From contig NZ_BMVP01000002.1 of assembly GCF_014650775.1 (NCBI RefSeq), forward strand, positions 1 through 64,000: DNA of 64,000 bases, given 5' to 3'. The translations under genes were made by a program, and so were the position numbers. How positions within the stretch are numbered: the first letter of the stretch is position 1; every line of letters begins with the position of its first letter. Positions 8,889-17,479 of the stretch are shown here, piece after piece. The notes under the pieces were generated by a model. That model had not been told where the DNA came from. It worked only from the letters and a program-made list of their open reading frames with translations, and made no database searches. Origin of the DNA: Streptomyces cirratus (GTDB lineage Bacteria; Actinomycetota; Actinomycetes; Streptomycetales; Streptomycetaceae).

Positions 8889-9869
8889 GTGGGGATCGAG
8901 AGTGACCAGCTGGTCTACGAATACCTGAGCAGGGTCGGGGACTTGGCGCAGCGCAGGCAGCTGTCGTCGGGGGACCGGATGCGGCTGGTGGCGGGGCTGC
9001 GGGACGAGATCGACCGGCGGCGCGCCAAGTACGAGCCGGAGACGCCGGCGGCGGTGCGCAGGATCCTGGAGCGGATCGGTACGCCGGAGGAGGTGCTGGC
9101 GGGGGCGGCGGGGGTGTCGGCTTCGCCGGACGTGCCGTCTGTGTCGCCGGTGCCGCCGGTGCCGTCCGTGCCGGAGCAGCGGGGCGTGCGGCGCAAGCGG
9201 GCGCCGGAGCCGCGGCCGGCGGAGAACGTGCCGCCGCACCTGGCCGGGCTGGACGAGCTCGGCGACGAGGGCGACGGCGGCGAGCCGGACTGGTGGCGGC
9301 TCGGGCCGAGCGGGTACGGGGCGGGGCCGCAGGTGGAGGGGTTCGCCGGGGGGATCGAGCTCCCGGACCGGTTCGGGGAGGACGAGGACGAGGAGGCCGG
9401 GGCGGCCCCTGTCGCCAAGGCGGCGGCCCCGGGTTCGTCGTCCCGGGTGCGGGTGGTGGTACGGGCCCTGCGGGAGCGGCGGCGGGAGGCGGTGCCGGTT
9501 GCGCCGCCGGCGGCGGTGGCGGTGGCGGCTCCCCGGCCGAAGCCGAACGCGTTCCTGCTGCTGGCGGCGGTGGTGCTGGTCGCGGGGGCGGTGTCGGGGT
9601 ACTGGCTGGTCCTGGCGGCCGGCTTCCTGCTGGCGTACGCGTCCCGGGTGCTGGGGCCGGCGGAGCGCAAGGCGGTGGTGTTCGGAGTGCCGGGGGTGGT
9701 GTTCGCGGGGGCGGTGGTGTGGCTGTGGGGGCGGCACACCGGGCGGTGGGGCGAGGCGTTGGGGGACCAGGAGCTGGGGGCGGTGTTCCAGGACATGTGG
9801 CCGGTGCTGGCGCGGGTGTCCGGCGTGGTGGCGGCGGCGTACGTGGCGTGGCGCTCGCGCCGGTCCTGA
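8889..9869 (+). CDS. HAAS-like membrane protein
   Basis: This is a 326-residue protein. Residues 1-70 (QLVYEYLSRVGDLAQRRQLS, then DEIDRRRAKY and RILERIGTPEEVLAGA) look like the HAAS/DUF1700 helical sensor domain that often sits before membrane segments. A long Pro/Glu-rich linker follows, then about three to four transmembrane helices in the last 110 residues (FLLLAAVVLVAGAVSGYWLV, AVVFGVPGVVFAGAVVWLWG, VLARVSGVVAAAYVAW). The GTG at 8889 is preceded by GGAGGAGG, and the frame upstream shows no coding character. It is divergent from the XPB-N-like gene. HAAS proteins often work with PadR regulators, but none is nearby. Confidence 0.7.
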   Translation: MGIESDQLVYEYLSRVGDLAQRRQLSSGDRMRLVAGLRDEIDRRRAKYEPETPAAVRRILERIGTPEEVLAGAAGVSASPDVPSVSPVPPVPSVPEQRGVRRKRAPEPRPAENVPPHLAGLDELGDEGDGGEPDWWRLGPSGYGAGPQVEGFAGGIELPDRFGEDEDEEAGAAPVAKAAAPGSSSRVRVVVRALRERRREAVPVAPPAAVAVAAPRPKPNAFLLLAAVVLVAGAVSGYWLVLAAGFLLAYASRVLGPAERKAVVFGVPGVVFAGAVVWLWGRHTGRWGEALGDQELGAVFQDMWPVLARVSGVVAAAYVAWRSRRS

Positions 9870-10843
9870 GTCTGGTCCGCGATCCCGTCGCACCGTCGGC
9901 CGGTTCGCCGCGGCGCCGCCCCACGAAGCGGCCCCGGCCGCACCGCCCTTCCCGGGGCCCCGCCCCGCCCCCCGCGCCCCGGCTACCGCCCGGGAGGTGC
10001 CCCAGGGGGGGGCTGGGTTTGCGGGCCCGCGCCTCGAACTCCCCCGGCCACCGCTGGGAGGTGCCCCAGGGGGGGGCTGGGTTTGCGGGCCCGCGCCTCG
10101 AACTCCCCCGGCCACCGCTGGGAGGTGCCCCACGGGGCTGGATGTGCGGGCCCGCCCCGCCCCCCGCGCCCCGCCCCCCCGCCCCGGCCCCCGCGCCCCG
10201 GCTACCGCCGGGAGGTGCCCCAGGGGGCTGGATGTGCCGGGGCCCGAGGCCGTCCCGGGCGCGGCGGAGGCCGCATTCTGCCCGGAGCCCGGGGCTGCTC
10301 CGCGGGGAGTGCACCCGTACGCCGCTCCGAACTCCCCCGGCTACCGCCGGCAGGTGCCCCACGGGGCGGGGTTTGCCCAACCCCGGCCGCGTCGGCCCTC
10401 CCGGGGCTCCGCCCCGGACCCCTGCCTCGGCTGCCGCCGGGAGGTGTCCCCGCGGGGCTGGATGTGCGGGCCCGTGCCTCTACCTCCCGGCTACCGCCGG
10501 GAGGTGCCCCGGCGGGGCTGGATGTGCGGGCCCGTGCCTCTACCTCCCGGCTACCGCCGGGAGGTGCCCCGCCGGGCGGATGGCGCTGGGGCGTCCCGGG
10601 CAGTCGTTTTCAGGTCGGGCCGGGTTGAGAAGAGAGCACCGCACGGCGGTGGATTTCGGACTTAACGGCCGGGAAGTGGTGGTGGGGTTTCCGGTTGGTT
10701 CGATACGGCGTCATGGATCGCTTGAGGGGGCCTATAGCGGGAGGGGGGTTCCGGTGTGACAAGTACGCATATTTCATCCCCCGGTCAGCCGGGGCCAAGG
10801 CCGTGTTCCCTCCCGTCTGACCGGTCTCGGCACAATGGCTGCC
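9870..10843. repeat. repeat-filled spacer with eight copies of a GGGAGGTGCCCC element
   Basis: The core GGGAGGTGCCCC, then 3-8 bases and GGGGCTGGATGTGCGGGCC, recurs with starts near 9992, 10056, 10120, 10210, 10349, 10439, 10499 and 10559. Spacings of 64, 64, 60 and 60 bp mark true tandem blocks, and each core is preceded by GGCTACCGCC or a close variant. The same element occurs singly at about 17418 and 21985. Open frames across it are Pro/Gly/Arg-rich and repeat with the DNA, so I treat it as non-coding. From 10620 to 10830 the sequence is less GC-rich and probably holds the HAD gene's promoter. Confidence 0.75.
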
Positions 10844-11497
10844 ATGAGTTCCGAGACGCCCCCCACCGCACCCCCCGTCCCGCCGTTGACGGTCGGTTTC
10901 GACCTCGACATGACTCTCATCGACTCCCGCCCCGGCATCAGAGCCAACTACCTGGCGCTTTCCGCGGAGACCGGCACCTTCATCGACGCCGACGAGGCCG
11001 TCACCCGGCTCGGGCCGCCGCTGGAGGAGGAGATCGCCCGGTGGTTCCCCGAGGAGCAGATCCCGGCGATGGTCGACCGGTACCGCGAGATCTACGCCAC
11101 GCACGCCATCCACTCCACCCCCGCGATGCCCGGCGCCCGTGAGGCGATCAAGGCCGTGCAGGGGCTCGGCGGGCGGGCGATCGTCGTGACCGCCAAGAAC
11201 GAGCCCAACGCCCGCATGCACCTGGAGCACCTCGGCATCGAGCCCGACGCCGTCATCGGCTGGCTGTGGGCCGAGGCCAAGGCGGAGGCCCTGCGCGAGT
11301 ACGGGGCGCAGGTCTACGTCGGCGACCACGTCGGCGACGTACGCGGGGCGCGCGCCGCCGGCGCGGTGTCGGTGTCCGTGCCGACCGGCCCCTGCCCCGA
11401 GCCCGAGCTGCTCGCGGCCGGTGCCGACGTCGTTCTGACGGACCTCACCGAGCTGCCCGAGTGGCTCGAGGAGTACGTCCGTACCCGCGAGGTCTGA
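10844..11497 (+). CDS. HAD-superfamily phosphatase (phosphoglycolate phosphatase-like)
   Basis: This is a 217-residue cytosolic hydrolase. Motif I is DLDMT near residue 15 (nucleophile Asp in VGFDLDMTLIDS), motif II is VVTAKNEPNA, motif III is the lysine of AKAEALREY, and motif IV is VGDHVGDV. A helical cap of about 60 residues follows motif I, as in subfamily IA. The ATG at 10844 is preferred to 10835 because a CACAAT box at 10831-10836 would place the 5' end of the mRNA on it. The substrate cannot be told from sequence. It converges with the small membrane gene at 11509 with an 11-bp gap. Confidence 0.85.
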   Translation: MSSETPPTAPPVPPLTVGFDLDMTLIDSRPGIRANYLALSAETGTFIDADEAVTRLGPPLEEEIARWFPEEQIPAMVDRYREIYATHAIHSTPAMPGAREAIKAVQGLGGRAIVVTAKNEPNARMHLEHLGIEPDAVIGWLWAEAKAEALREYGAQVYVGDHVGDVRGARAAGAVSVSVPTGPCPEPELLAAGADVVLTDLTELPEWLEEYVRTREV

Positions 11498-11508
11498 CCC
11501 TCCGGCCC

Positions 11509-11778
11509 TCAGCGCGCGGCGGCCTGGGACTCCCGGGCCGCCCTGCGCTGCGCGGCCGCGGAGCGGACCACGCCCGCCGCCGACACGGCGAACCCGACGC
11601 CCATCAGCATGCACACCGCCCACGCGTACGACGGGAACGGGTCGGTGCCGAGGAACAGCGGCGCCATCGTCACGAGCGTGGCGACGGCACCGACGATGAA
11701 CACGATGCCGCCGGCCCGGATCAGTCCGTCGCCCGGCCGGGGCGCGTCGTCGTGATCGGGGTGAGGAGTAACAGTCAC
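11509..11778 (-). CDS. small two-helix membrane protein (89 aa)
   Basis: Two hydrophobic helices (IRAGGIVFIVGAVATLVTMAPLF, then WAVCMLMGVGFAVSAAGVV) are separated by a short loop containing GTDPFPSYAW, and the tail is Arg/Ala-rich. The GTG at 11778 has TACCCT at 11785-11790, 6 nt upstream, so a leaderless mRNA fits. The longer frame up to 11856 lacks a ribosome site. I do not know its function; similar short proteins are common in Streptomyces. It is divergent from the cold-shock gene. Confidence 0.65.
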   Translation of the reverse strand: MTVTPHPDHDDAPRPGDGLIRAGGIVFIVGAVATLVTMAPLFLGTDPFPSYAWAVCMLMGVGFAVSAAGVVRSAAAQRRAARESQAAAR

Positions 11779-11834
11779 CCCACCAGGGTAGTTCCCTGGC
11801 CGAAGCAGCGGTGCGGGAAGGACCGGGTAACGAC

Positions 11835-11862
11835 TTGTCACCCGTTTCCTGAGCATTAGCCT
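11835..11862 (+). promoter_or_regulatory. promoter of the cold-shock gene
   Basis: TTGTCA (11835-11840) and TAGCCT (11857-11862) are separated by 16 bp, a good match to the main vegetative sigma factor. Transcription from about 11869 would give a leader of about 85 nt, as is usual for cold-shock mRNAs. Confidence 0.6.
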
Positions 11863-11953
11863 GGAGGTGGCGGGTCAGGGGACCCGCTGCACTGCTGTCC
11901 GGAGCCGTCACACGGCCCTTCGGACCCGACACGTACAAGAACAGAGGACGGAC

Positions 11954-12337
11954 GTGCCTACCGGCAAGGTCAAGTGGTTCAACAGTGAGAAGGGCTTCGG
12001 CTTTCTCTCCCGCGACGACGGCGGGGACGTCTTCGTGCACTCGTCGGTGCTGCCCGCCGGGGTGGACGCCCTCAAGCCCGGCCAGCGCGTGGAGTTCGGC
12101 GTGGTCGCCGGACAGCGCGGTGACCAGGCGCTTTCGGTGACGGTGCTGGATCCGGCCCCGTCCGTCGCAGCCGCGCAGCGCCGCAAGCCGGACGAGCTCG
12201 CCTCGATCGTGCAGGACCTGACGACCCTGCTGGAGAACATCACGCCGATGCTGGAGCGCGGCCGCTACCCCGACAAGACGCACGGCACGAAGATCGCCGG
12301 GCTGCTGCGGGCGGTCGCCGACCAGCTCGACGTCTGA
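11954..12337 (+). CDS. cold-shock domain protein with C-terminal extension
   Basis: This is a 127-residue nucleic-acid chaperone. Residues 1-65 form a complete CspA fold with GKVKWFNSEKGFGFL (RNP1) and VFVHSSV (RNP2). The remaining ~60 residues are a helical extension (DELASIVQDLTTLLENITPML) absent from 67-residue CspA proteins but typical of one Streptomyces subclass. GTG 11954 follows AGAGGACG. The extension may mediate dimerisation or partner binding; that is inference. Confidence 0.92.
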   Translation: MPTGKVKWFNSEKGFGFLSRDDGGDVFVHSSVLPAGVDALKPGQRVEFGVVAGQRGDQALSVTVLDPAPSVAAAQRRKPDELASIVQDLTTLLENITPMLERGRYPDKTHGTKIAGLLRAVADQLDV

Positions 12338-12347
12338 GGTGGTCCGC

Positions 12348-12389
12348 CGCCGGTGCCCCGCCCCTCCCACGGGGGGCGGGGCACCGGCG
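12348..12389. terminator. 17-bp perfect hairpin between convergent csp and mqnD
   Basis: The arms at 12348-12364 and 12373-12389 pair perfectly (CGCCGGTGCCCCGCCCC) around an 8-nt loop. It sits 10 bp after the csp stop and 8 bp before the mqnD stop, so it can serve both directions. Confidence 0.85.
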
Positions 12390-12396
12390 TTCGCGG

Positions 12397-13284
12397 CTAC
12401 GGGAAGCGCAGCGCGTCGGGTGCGATGGCGGGAACCAGACCCTCCGCGGCGGCCCGGGTCAGCAGGCCGCGCACGGCCGCGTACCCGTTGTCGCCGAGGT
12501 CCGCGGTGAACTCGTTGACGTACAGCCCGATGTGCTGGTCGGCGACGGCCGGATCCAGCTCCTGCGCGTGGGCGCGTACGTAGGGGCGGGACGCCTCGGG
12601 GTCGTCCCAGGCCATCCGCACCGACGTACGGGCGGACTCGGCCAGCGCCCGCAGCGTGTCCGCGCCCAGCGAGCGCTTGGCGATGATCGCGCCGAGGGGG
12701 ATGGGCAGGCCGGTGGTGGACTCCCAGTGCTCGCCCATGTCGGCCAGACAGTGCAACCCGTAGTCCTGATAGGTGAACCGGGCCTCGTGGATGACGAGCC
12801 CGGCGTCCACCCGGCCGTCGCGCACCGCCGGCATGATCTCGTGGAACGGCAGCACCACCACCTTGCCGACCGGCGCGGGGAGCACGTCCGCCGCCCACAG
12901 CCGGAACAACAGGTACGCGGTTGAACGCTCGCTCGGCACGGCGACCGTCTTCCCCGCGAGGTCCGTGCCGGGCTCCCGGGTGAGCACGAGCGGGCCGCAG
13001 CCGCGCCCGAGCGCCCCGCCGCAGGGCAGCAGCGCGTACTCCTCCAGCACCCAGGGCAGCACGGCGTAGGAGACCTTGAGCACGTCGAGCTCGCCGCGCT
13101 CGGCCATGCCGTTGGTGACGTCGATGTCCGCGAAGGTGACGTCGAGGGCGGGCGCGCCCGGGACCCGGCCGTGCGCCCAGGCGTCGAAGACGAAGGTGTC
13201 GTTGGGACACGGCGAATAGGCGATCCGGACGGGAGCGCCGCCGCTGCCGCTGCCGGTGGGGCCGGTGTCAGGACTGCCGCTCAT
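12397..13284 (-). CDS. mqnD: 1,4-dihydroxy-6-naphthoate synthase MqnD
   Basis: This is a 295-residue enzyme of the futalosine route to menaquinone. MqnD converts cyclic de-hypoxanthine futalosine to 1,4-dihydroxy-6-naphthoate. The fold is periplasmic-binding-protein-like, and diagnostic motifs are IAYSPCPNDTFVFDAW at the N-terminus, LDVLKVSYAVLPWVL, and VVLPFHEIMPAV with the family's conserved His. Length matches the family. The start overlaps the end of mqnB by 17 bp, so the two are translationally coupled. Confidence 0.93.
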   Translation of the reverse strand: MSGSPDTGPTGSGSGGAPVRIAYSPCPNDTFVFDAWAHGRVPGAPALDVTFADIDVTNGMAERGELDVLKVSYAVLPWVLEEYALLPCGGALGRGCGPLVLTREPGTDLAGKTVAVPSERSTAYLLFRLWAADVLPAPVGKVVVLPFHEIMPAVRDGRVDAGLVIHEARFTYQDYGLHCLADMGEHWESTTGLPIPLGAIIAKRSLGADTLRALAESARTSVRMAWDDPEASRPYVRAHAQELDPAVADQHIGLYVNEFTADLGDNGYAAVRGLLTRAAAEGLVPAIAPDALRFP

Positions 13285-13996
13285 GGTGTTCTCCCCAGTG
13301 GACGAGTACGGGTCCCAGCGCCTGGAAGCCGTCGGCGAGCGCGGCCAGGGCGTCCCCGATCCGCCAGGCGTCCCGGTCGCGGGGCCCGACGGGATTGGAC
13401 ACCGCCCGGACCTCCAGGACGGGCAGCCCGTGCGCGGCGGCCGCCTCCGCCACGCCGAAGCCCTCCATGGCCTCGGCGCCGGCGAGGGGGTGCCGGGCGG
13501 CGAGCTCGGCGGCCCGGGCGGCGGTGCCGGTGACGGTGGAGACGGTGAGGACGGGTGCGAGGAGCGCGCCGGTGGCCTCGGCGGCCCGGGCGGCGAGCTC
13601 GGCGGGCGGCAGGTGCACGCTGCGGCCGAAGCCGAGCGCGTCCACCGGCACGAACCCGTCGGGTGTCTCGGCCCCCAGGTCGGCGGCGACGACGGCGTCG
13701 GCGACGACGAGGGAGCCGGGCGGGGCGGCGGGCGCGAACCCGCCGCCGATGCCGGCGGAGACGACGAGCGAGTAGTCGGCCAGCGCCAGCGCGGTGGCCG
13801 TGGCGGCCGCGGCGGCGGCCGGCCCCACGCCGCCGACGAGCACGTCGGCGGCGAGACCGGGCAGGTCCCGGCGGTGGAGCGGATACCCGCCGGGCAGGGT
13901 GCGCGGCTCCGGCGTGACCGGATCCGGAAGAGGGGTCAGACCGGCGGTCACGGAGTCTGCCTCCGCGCCCACGGCGGTCACGATGAGCACGCGCAC
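13268..13996 (-). CDS. mqnB: futalosine hydrolase MqnB
   Basis: This is a 242-residue nucleosidase that removes hypoxanthine from futalosine, the step that feeds the MqnC/MqnD part of the pathway. The fold is that of nucleoside phosphorylases: MRVLIVTAVGAEADSV at the N-terminus, SAGIGGGF and GAEAMEGFGVAEAA are the substrate-site motifs. The GTG at 13996 lies 7 bp after the lipoprotein gene stop, and the 3' end overlaps mqnD, so lipoprotein-mqnB-mqnD reads as one operon. The other pathway genes (mqnA, mqnC) are not in this window. Confidence 0.93.
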   Translation of the reverse strand: MRVLIVTAVGAEADSVTAGLTPLPDPVTPEPRTLPGGYPLHRRDLPGLAADVLVGGVGPAAAAAATATALALADYSLVVSAGIGGGFAPAAPPGSLVVADAVVAADLGAETPDGFVPVDALGFGRSVHLPPAELAARAAEATGALLAPVLTVSTVTGTAARAAELAARHPLAGAEAMEGFGVAEAAAAHGLPVLEVRAVSNPVGPRDRDAWRIGDALAALADGFQALGPVLVHWGEHHERQS

Positions 13997-14003
13997 GGTG
14001 CGG

Positions 14004-14501
14004 CTACTTGAGCTTGACCTTGTAGGTCCAGACGGCGAGCGGCTTGCCGTCCGGGCCGACCTGGACGAACCCCAGCATCTTCGAGGCGGGGGCCTCGCCC
14101 TGGCCGCCGGTGGCGAAGACGTCGGCGCCCGCGAAGCTGCGGTAGGTGTTCGCGGAGGGCTCGGTGATCGGCTGTCCGTCGAGGACCGCCTGCCACTTCT
14201 TGTCGTCCTCGACCACGGCGGGCTCGACGCCCAGGCGCAGCGTGTCGCCGCGGCCGTACTCGATGGTCTTGGCGTCCTTGACGTTGGCGAGGCAGGCCTG
14301 GACCTTCTCGATGGAGAGGTCCTCGCCCTTGGCGGGCCGGCAGGCCGCCTGGGAGGACACCGTCGAGCTGCCGATGGTCACGGTGGTGAGGGGGGTCGGC
14401 TTGGCGTTGTCGCAGGCCGAGACGAGGAGGAGGCCGGCGGACACGGCTCCGAGGGCCGCGACGCTGCGGCGGGCCCTACCCGGGATAAGCGGTGCGGTCA
14501 T
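14004..14501 (-). CDS. lipoprotein, DUF2771-like
   Basis: This is a 165-residue protein with a classic lipobox: a basic start, a hydrophobic stretch and LLLVSAC, with lipidated Cys near residue 30. The mature part is polar and beta-rich, with paired Cys residues (AACRP and VQACLANV) that could form a disulfide. I think it belongs to DUF2771, found beside futalosine genes in Streptomyces, but that is recall. TAGCCT at 14509-14514 sits 7 nt before the ATG, so the mRNA is probably leaderless. It leads the operon with mqnB and mqnD. Confidence 0.75.
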   Translation of the reverse strand: MTAPLIPGRARRSVAALGAVSAGLLLVSACDNAKPTPLTTVTIGSSTVSSQAACRPAKGEDLSIEKVQACLANVKDAKTIEYGRGDTLRLGVEPAVVEDDKKWQAVLDGQPITEPSANTYRSFAGADVFATGGQGEAPASKMLGFVQVGPDGKPLAVWTYKVKLK

Positions 14502-14544
14502 GAGCCGAAGGCTATCGGGCCGGTTGGCTGAGCCGCCGCACGGG

Positions 14545-14775
14545 GGTGCTCAGGCGTGGCTGCGGCGTCGCTGCCCTGCGCGCCCCCGGCCGCGGGCGCT
14601 GCGCGCCCCCGGCCGCGCCGGCCTCCCGGGGCTCCGCCCCGGCTCCCGCGCCTCAAGCGCCGGCGGGGCTGGTTTTGCCGCCCGGGCTGGGTTGGGATCC
14701 CGGACGCCGCCCCTCAAGCGTCGGCGGGGCTGGATTCGCCGCCCCGGCGGGGTTGGGCCCCGGGTCCGCGCCCGG
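14545..14775. repeat. two-copy CTCAAGCGYCGGCGGGGCTGG element and GC repeats
   Basis: CCTCAAGCGCCGGCGGGGCTGG-type words start at about 14651 and 14712 (61-bp period). They are preceded by two copies of GCGCGCCCCCGGCCGCG around 14578-14615. This is the common Streptomyces intergenic element, and related sequence fills 21300-22000. The spacer 14502-14802 holds no gene that I can support. Confidence 0.65.
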
Positions 14776-14802
14776 GATGGCGGTGGAGGGGGACAGGGGC
14801 CC

Positions 14803-16164
14803 TCAGGCCACGCGGGGGCGGGAGGAGCCCGGGTGGTGGGCGGTGGTGGCGAGGCGGCCGCGGAGGGCAAGGGTGGTGCCCGTGGCCACGACGGCCGCCG
14901 CCACCGACATGCCCAGTACGCCGTTCAGCGGCAGCACGATGCCTATTCCGCCGCCCACGACCCACGCCATCTGGAGCAGCGTCTCCGAGCGGGCGAAGGC
15001 CGACGTGCGCACCGCCTCCGGGACGTCCCGCTGGATCATCGCGTCCAGGGAGAGCTTCGCGAGTGCCTGGCAGAAGCCCGCCGTGGCGCCCAGCACCGCC
15101 ACGAGCAACCCGCTGAAGAACACCGCCGCCAGCACCGCGACCCCGAGGGTCACCGACAGCACCGCCGCGATGATGGTCTCCGGAGCCCGCGCCCGCAGCC
15201 ACGCGCCCACCGCCGTACCGCCCGCGTTGCCGACGCCCGCCGCCACGCCGACGATGCCCAGCGACACCGCCGCGCTTTGCCCCGCCAGAGGGTGCTCGCG
15301 CAGCAGGAACGCCAGGAAGAAGATCAGGAACCCCGACAGCACCCGCATCGACGCGTTCGCGAGCAGCCCGCACAGCACCGGCCGGCTGATCGTCCGCAGC
15401 CCCGGCTTGCGCGAGTGCGCCTGGTGGGTGGAGAGCCGCGCCCGCCGCTCCCCCTTCGCCTCGTCCACCTTGTGCGGCAGCGTGAACGCCGCGACGGTCC
15501 CCCAGAGAAAGATCGCGCACGCTCCGTACAGCGGCCATGGCGGGCCGATCGCCTGGAGCCCGGCACCCACCGGCGCCGCCGCGCCGGTGGCCAGCAGCCC
15601 GGCCAGCGTGACCCGGGAGTTCGCCTTGACGAGTGAGAACTTCGGCGGGAGCAGCCTCGGTACCACCGCGCTGCGGACGACTCCGTACGCCTTGGACGCG
15701 ACCAGGACGCCCAGCGCCGCCGGATACAGCTCCAGTCCGCCCGTGGCCACCGCGCCCGACATCATCACCGCCAGCACGGCCCGCGCCAGCATCGCGCTCG
15801 CCATCGCGGCCCGCCGCCCGTGCGGCAGCCGGTCCAGCAGCGGGCCGATCACCGGGGCCAGCAGGGTGAAGGGGGCCATGGTGATGGCGAGGTACAGGGC
15901 CACCCGGCCGCGTGCCTCGTCCGTGGGGACGGAGAAGAACACCGTCGACGCCAAAGCCACTGTGACCATCACGTCGCCGGCGCCGTTGATGGCATGCAGC
16001 TCGATGAGCTTGCCGAGCCCCGATTCGCCCGCCCCGTGTGCGTGCGTGGCCCGCCGGATCCCGCGGACCGTCCCGGTGATCGGGAGGTGCAGGGCACGAC
16101 CGACGGCCCGGCCGGCCCGCCTGGCCGGTCCCGGGCCGTCGGCGGACGACCGTACGGGTGTCAC
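14803..16164 (-). CDS. MFS transporter
   Basis: This 453-residue membrane protein has about twelve hydrophobic segments. The first helix region is GKLIELHAINGAGDVMVTVALA, and PVIGPLLDRLPHGRRAAM carries the conserved loop 2-3 MFS motif. The closest pattern is the Streptomyces MFS group that lies beside DUF3027 genes; the substrate is unknown. I start at GTG 16164 because CACTAT (16171-16176) would put the transcript 5' end there; the frame extends to 16182. It is divergent from the DUF3027 gene. Confidence 0.8.
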   Translation of the reverse strand: MTPVRSSADGPGPARRAGRAVGRALHLPITGTVRGIRRATHAHGAGESGLGKLIELHAINGAGDVMVTVALASTVFFSVPTDEARGRVALYLAITMAPFTLLAPVIGPLLDRLPHGRRAAMASAMLARAVLAVMMSGAVATGGLELYPAALGVLVASKAYGVVRSAVVPRLLPPKFSLVKANSRVTLAGLLATGAAAPVGAGLQAIGPPWPLYGACAIFLWGTVAAFTLPHKVDEAKGERRARLSTHQAHSRKPGLRTISRPVLCGLLANASMRVLSGFLIFFLAFLLREHPLAGQSAAVSLGIVGVAAGVGNAGGTAVGAWLRARAPETIIAAVLSVTLGVAVLAAVFFSGLLVAVLGATAGFCQALAKLSLDAMIQRDVPEAVRTSAFARSETLLQMAWVVGGGIGIVLPLNGVLGMSVAAAVVATGTTLALRGRLATTAHHPGSSRPRVA

Positions 16165-16507
16165 CTGGCCATAGTGCCCCACTGGGCCCTCACGGACCCT
16201 TCCCGGCGCGTTTCGGGCCCCTGGCCGGTCTCGGGTTGTCCGCGAATCGGACCTTGCATGTGGGCCGAAGCCGTCGGAGGAGGTAGCGTGCGTAGCGCGC
16301 CACCGGCGGTTGCTCTTGGCCGCGCGCCTCTTCGCGATCCCGCAGAATGGATTGCAGGTAGGTGCGCCCGAGGCCGATCGGGTGCGGACGTCGACGCGGC
16401 CCTCTGGTCCGCTCCGCCCGCACTACGTACGGACAAGACCGACGGGTCGTTGTGGACGACAGTACGGACGGCGCACTCGTGAGACGGCGTAGGAGAGAAC
16501 GAGACCT
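16165..16507. other. gene-free divergent promoter region
   Basis: This 343-bp region separates the MFS gene and the DUF3027 gene. It has CACTAT (minus, 16171-16176) as the MFS -10 box. A GTG with an AGGAGG site at 16288 opens a 64-codon frame to 16482, but its third positions are much less G/C than real genes here, so I do not call it. The DUF3027 ribosome site GGAGAG lies at 16491-16496. Confidence 0.4.
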
Positions 16508-17416
16508 GTGAGTGCTGCGACGACGCGAAGCCGTACCCCCGACCGCCTGTGTGCCGAGGCGGTAGACCTCGCCCGTGCGGCGGCCGAGGAGGCCGCCGCC
16601 CCCGGAGTGGTGGGCGGGCATGTCTCCGTCGTCTCCGAGGGCGACCGGGTCGTCACCCACTTCTTCGAGTGCAAGGACCCCGCCTACCGGGGCTGGCGGT
16701 GGGCGGTCACCGTGACGCGCGCCTCCCGCGCGAAGCTCGTCACCCTCGACGAAACGGTGCTGCTTCCGGGCGACGACGCGCTGCTCGCCCCCGAGTGGGT
16801 GCCGTGGAGCGAGCGGCTTCGCCCCGGTGACCTGGGGCCCGGCGACCTGCTGCCCACCGAGGCCGACGACCTGCGGCTGGAGCCGGGCTGGACGGGCGAG
16901 GACGCGCCGCCGCCGAACTCGGTGGTCTCCGAGGAGATGGCGGAGCTGGTCGAGGCGGAGGACGCCGACGTCACCGACCGGGTCGTGGTGCCGGAGCGCG
17001 GCTCCATCGCCTCCGTCGCCGAGGAGCTCGGCATGCGGCGGGCGCGGGTGCTGTCGCGGTACGGGCTGCACAGTGCGGCGGACCGCTGGGACGAGGCGTT
17101 CGGGGCCAAGACCCCGATGGCGCAGGCGGCGCCGGCGTCGTGCGTGTCGTGCGGGTTCCTCGTCAAGATCGGCGGCTCGCTGGGGCAGGCCTTCGGGGTG
17201 TGCGCGAACGAGTTCAGTCCGGCGGACGGGCGGCTGGTGTCGCTGTCCTACGGGTGCGGGGCGCACTCGGAGGCCGCCGTCATGCCGAAGCCGTTGCGGC
17301 CGGCGCCGCCGGTGCTGGACTCGATGGCGTCGGACGAGTTCCTGCTGCGGCCGGCCGAGGATTCGGGGTCGGTGCCGGTGGCGGACCTCCCGCCGGCGGA
17401 CCTGGGCCACTCCTGA
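16508..17416 (+). CDS. DUF3027 family protein
   Basis: This is a 302-residue soluble protein found across actinobacteria. The N-terminal half contains VSEGDRVVTHFFECKDPAYRGWRW, the family signature. A helical segment (SIASVAEELGMRRARVLSRYG, about residues 165-185) resembles a small DNA-binding unit. The C-terminal third has CVSCGF, GVCANEF and YGCGAHSE, four to five Cys plus His arranged like a zinc site. The function is unknown. It stands alone, convergent with the propeller gene. Confidence 0.85.
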   Translation: MSAATTRSRTPDRLCAEAVDLARAAAEEAAAPGVVGGHVSVVSEGDRVVTHFFECKDPAYRGWRWAVTVTRASRAKLVTLDETVLLPGDDALLAPEWVPWSERLRPGDLGPGDLLPTEADDLRLEPGWTGEDAPPPNSVVSEEMAELVEAEDADVTDRVVVPERGSIASVAEELGMRRARVLSRYGLHSAADRWDEAFGAKTPMAQAAPASCVSCGFLVKIGGSLGQAFGVCANEFSPADGRLVSLSYGCGAHSEAAVMPKPLRPAPPVLDSMASDEFLLRPAEDSGSVPVADLPPADLGHS

Positions 17417-17479
17417 CGGGTGCCCCACGGGGCTGGATGTGCCCCCGGCCGGGGCTGCGGGGGCGCCGGCGGGGCCGGA
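17417..17479. repeat. single GGTGCCCCACGGGGCTGGATGTG element between convergent genes
   Basis: GGTGCCCCACGGGGCTGG at 17420 matches the core repeated eight times at 9992-10600, followed by a GC-rich inverted stretch. It lies exactly between two gene ends and may act as a bidirectional terminator. Confidence 0.55.

Noticed and set aside
10610..13210. 866-codon minus-strand frame
   Set aside because: It is a shadow of the HAD, cold-shock and mqnD genes and has no homologous motif.
16288..16482. 64-codon ORF with AGGAGG ribosome site before the DUF3027 gene
   Set aside because: Third-position G/C is far below that of true genes here and no recognisable domain is encoded; probably promoter DNA.
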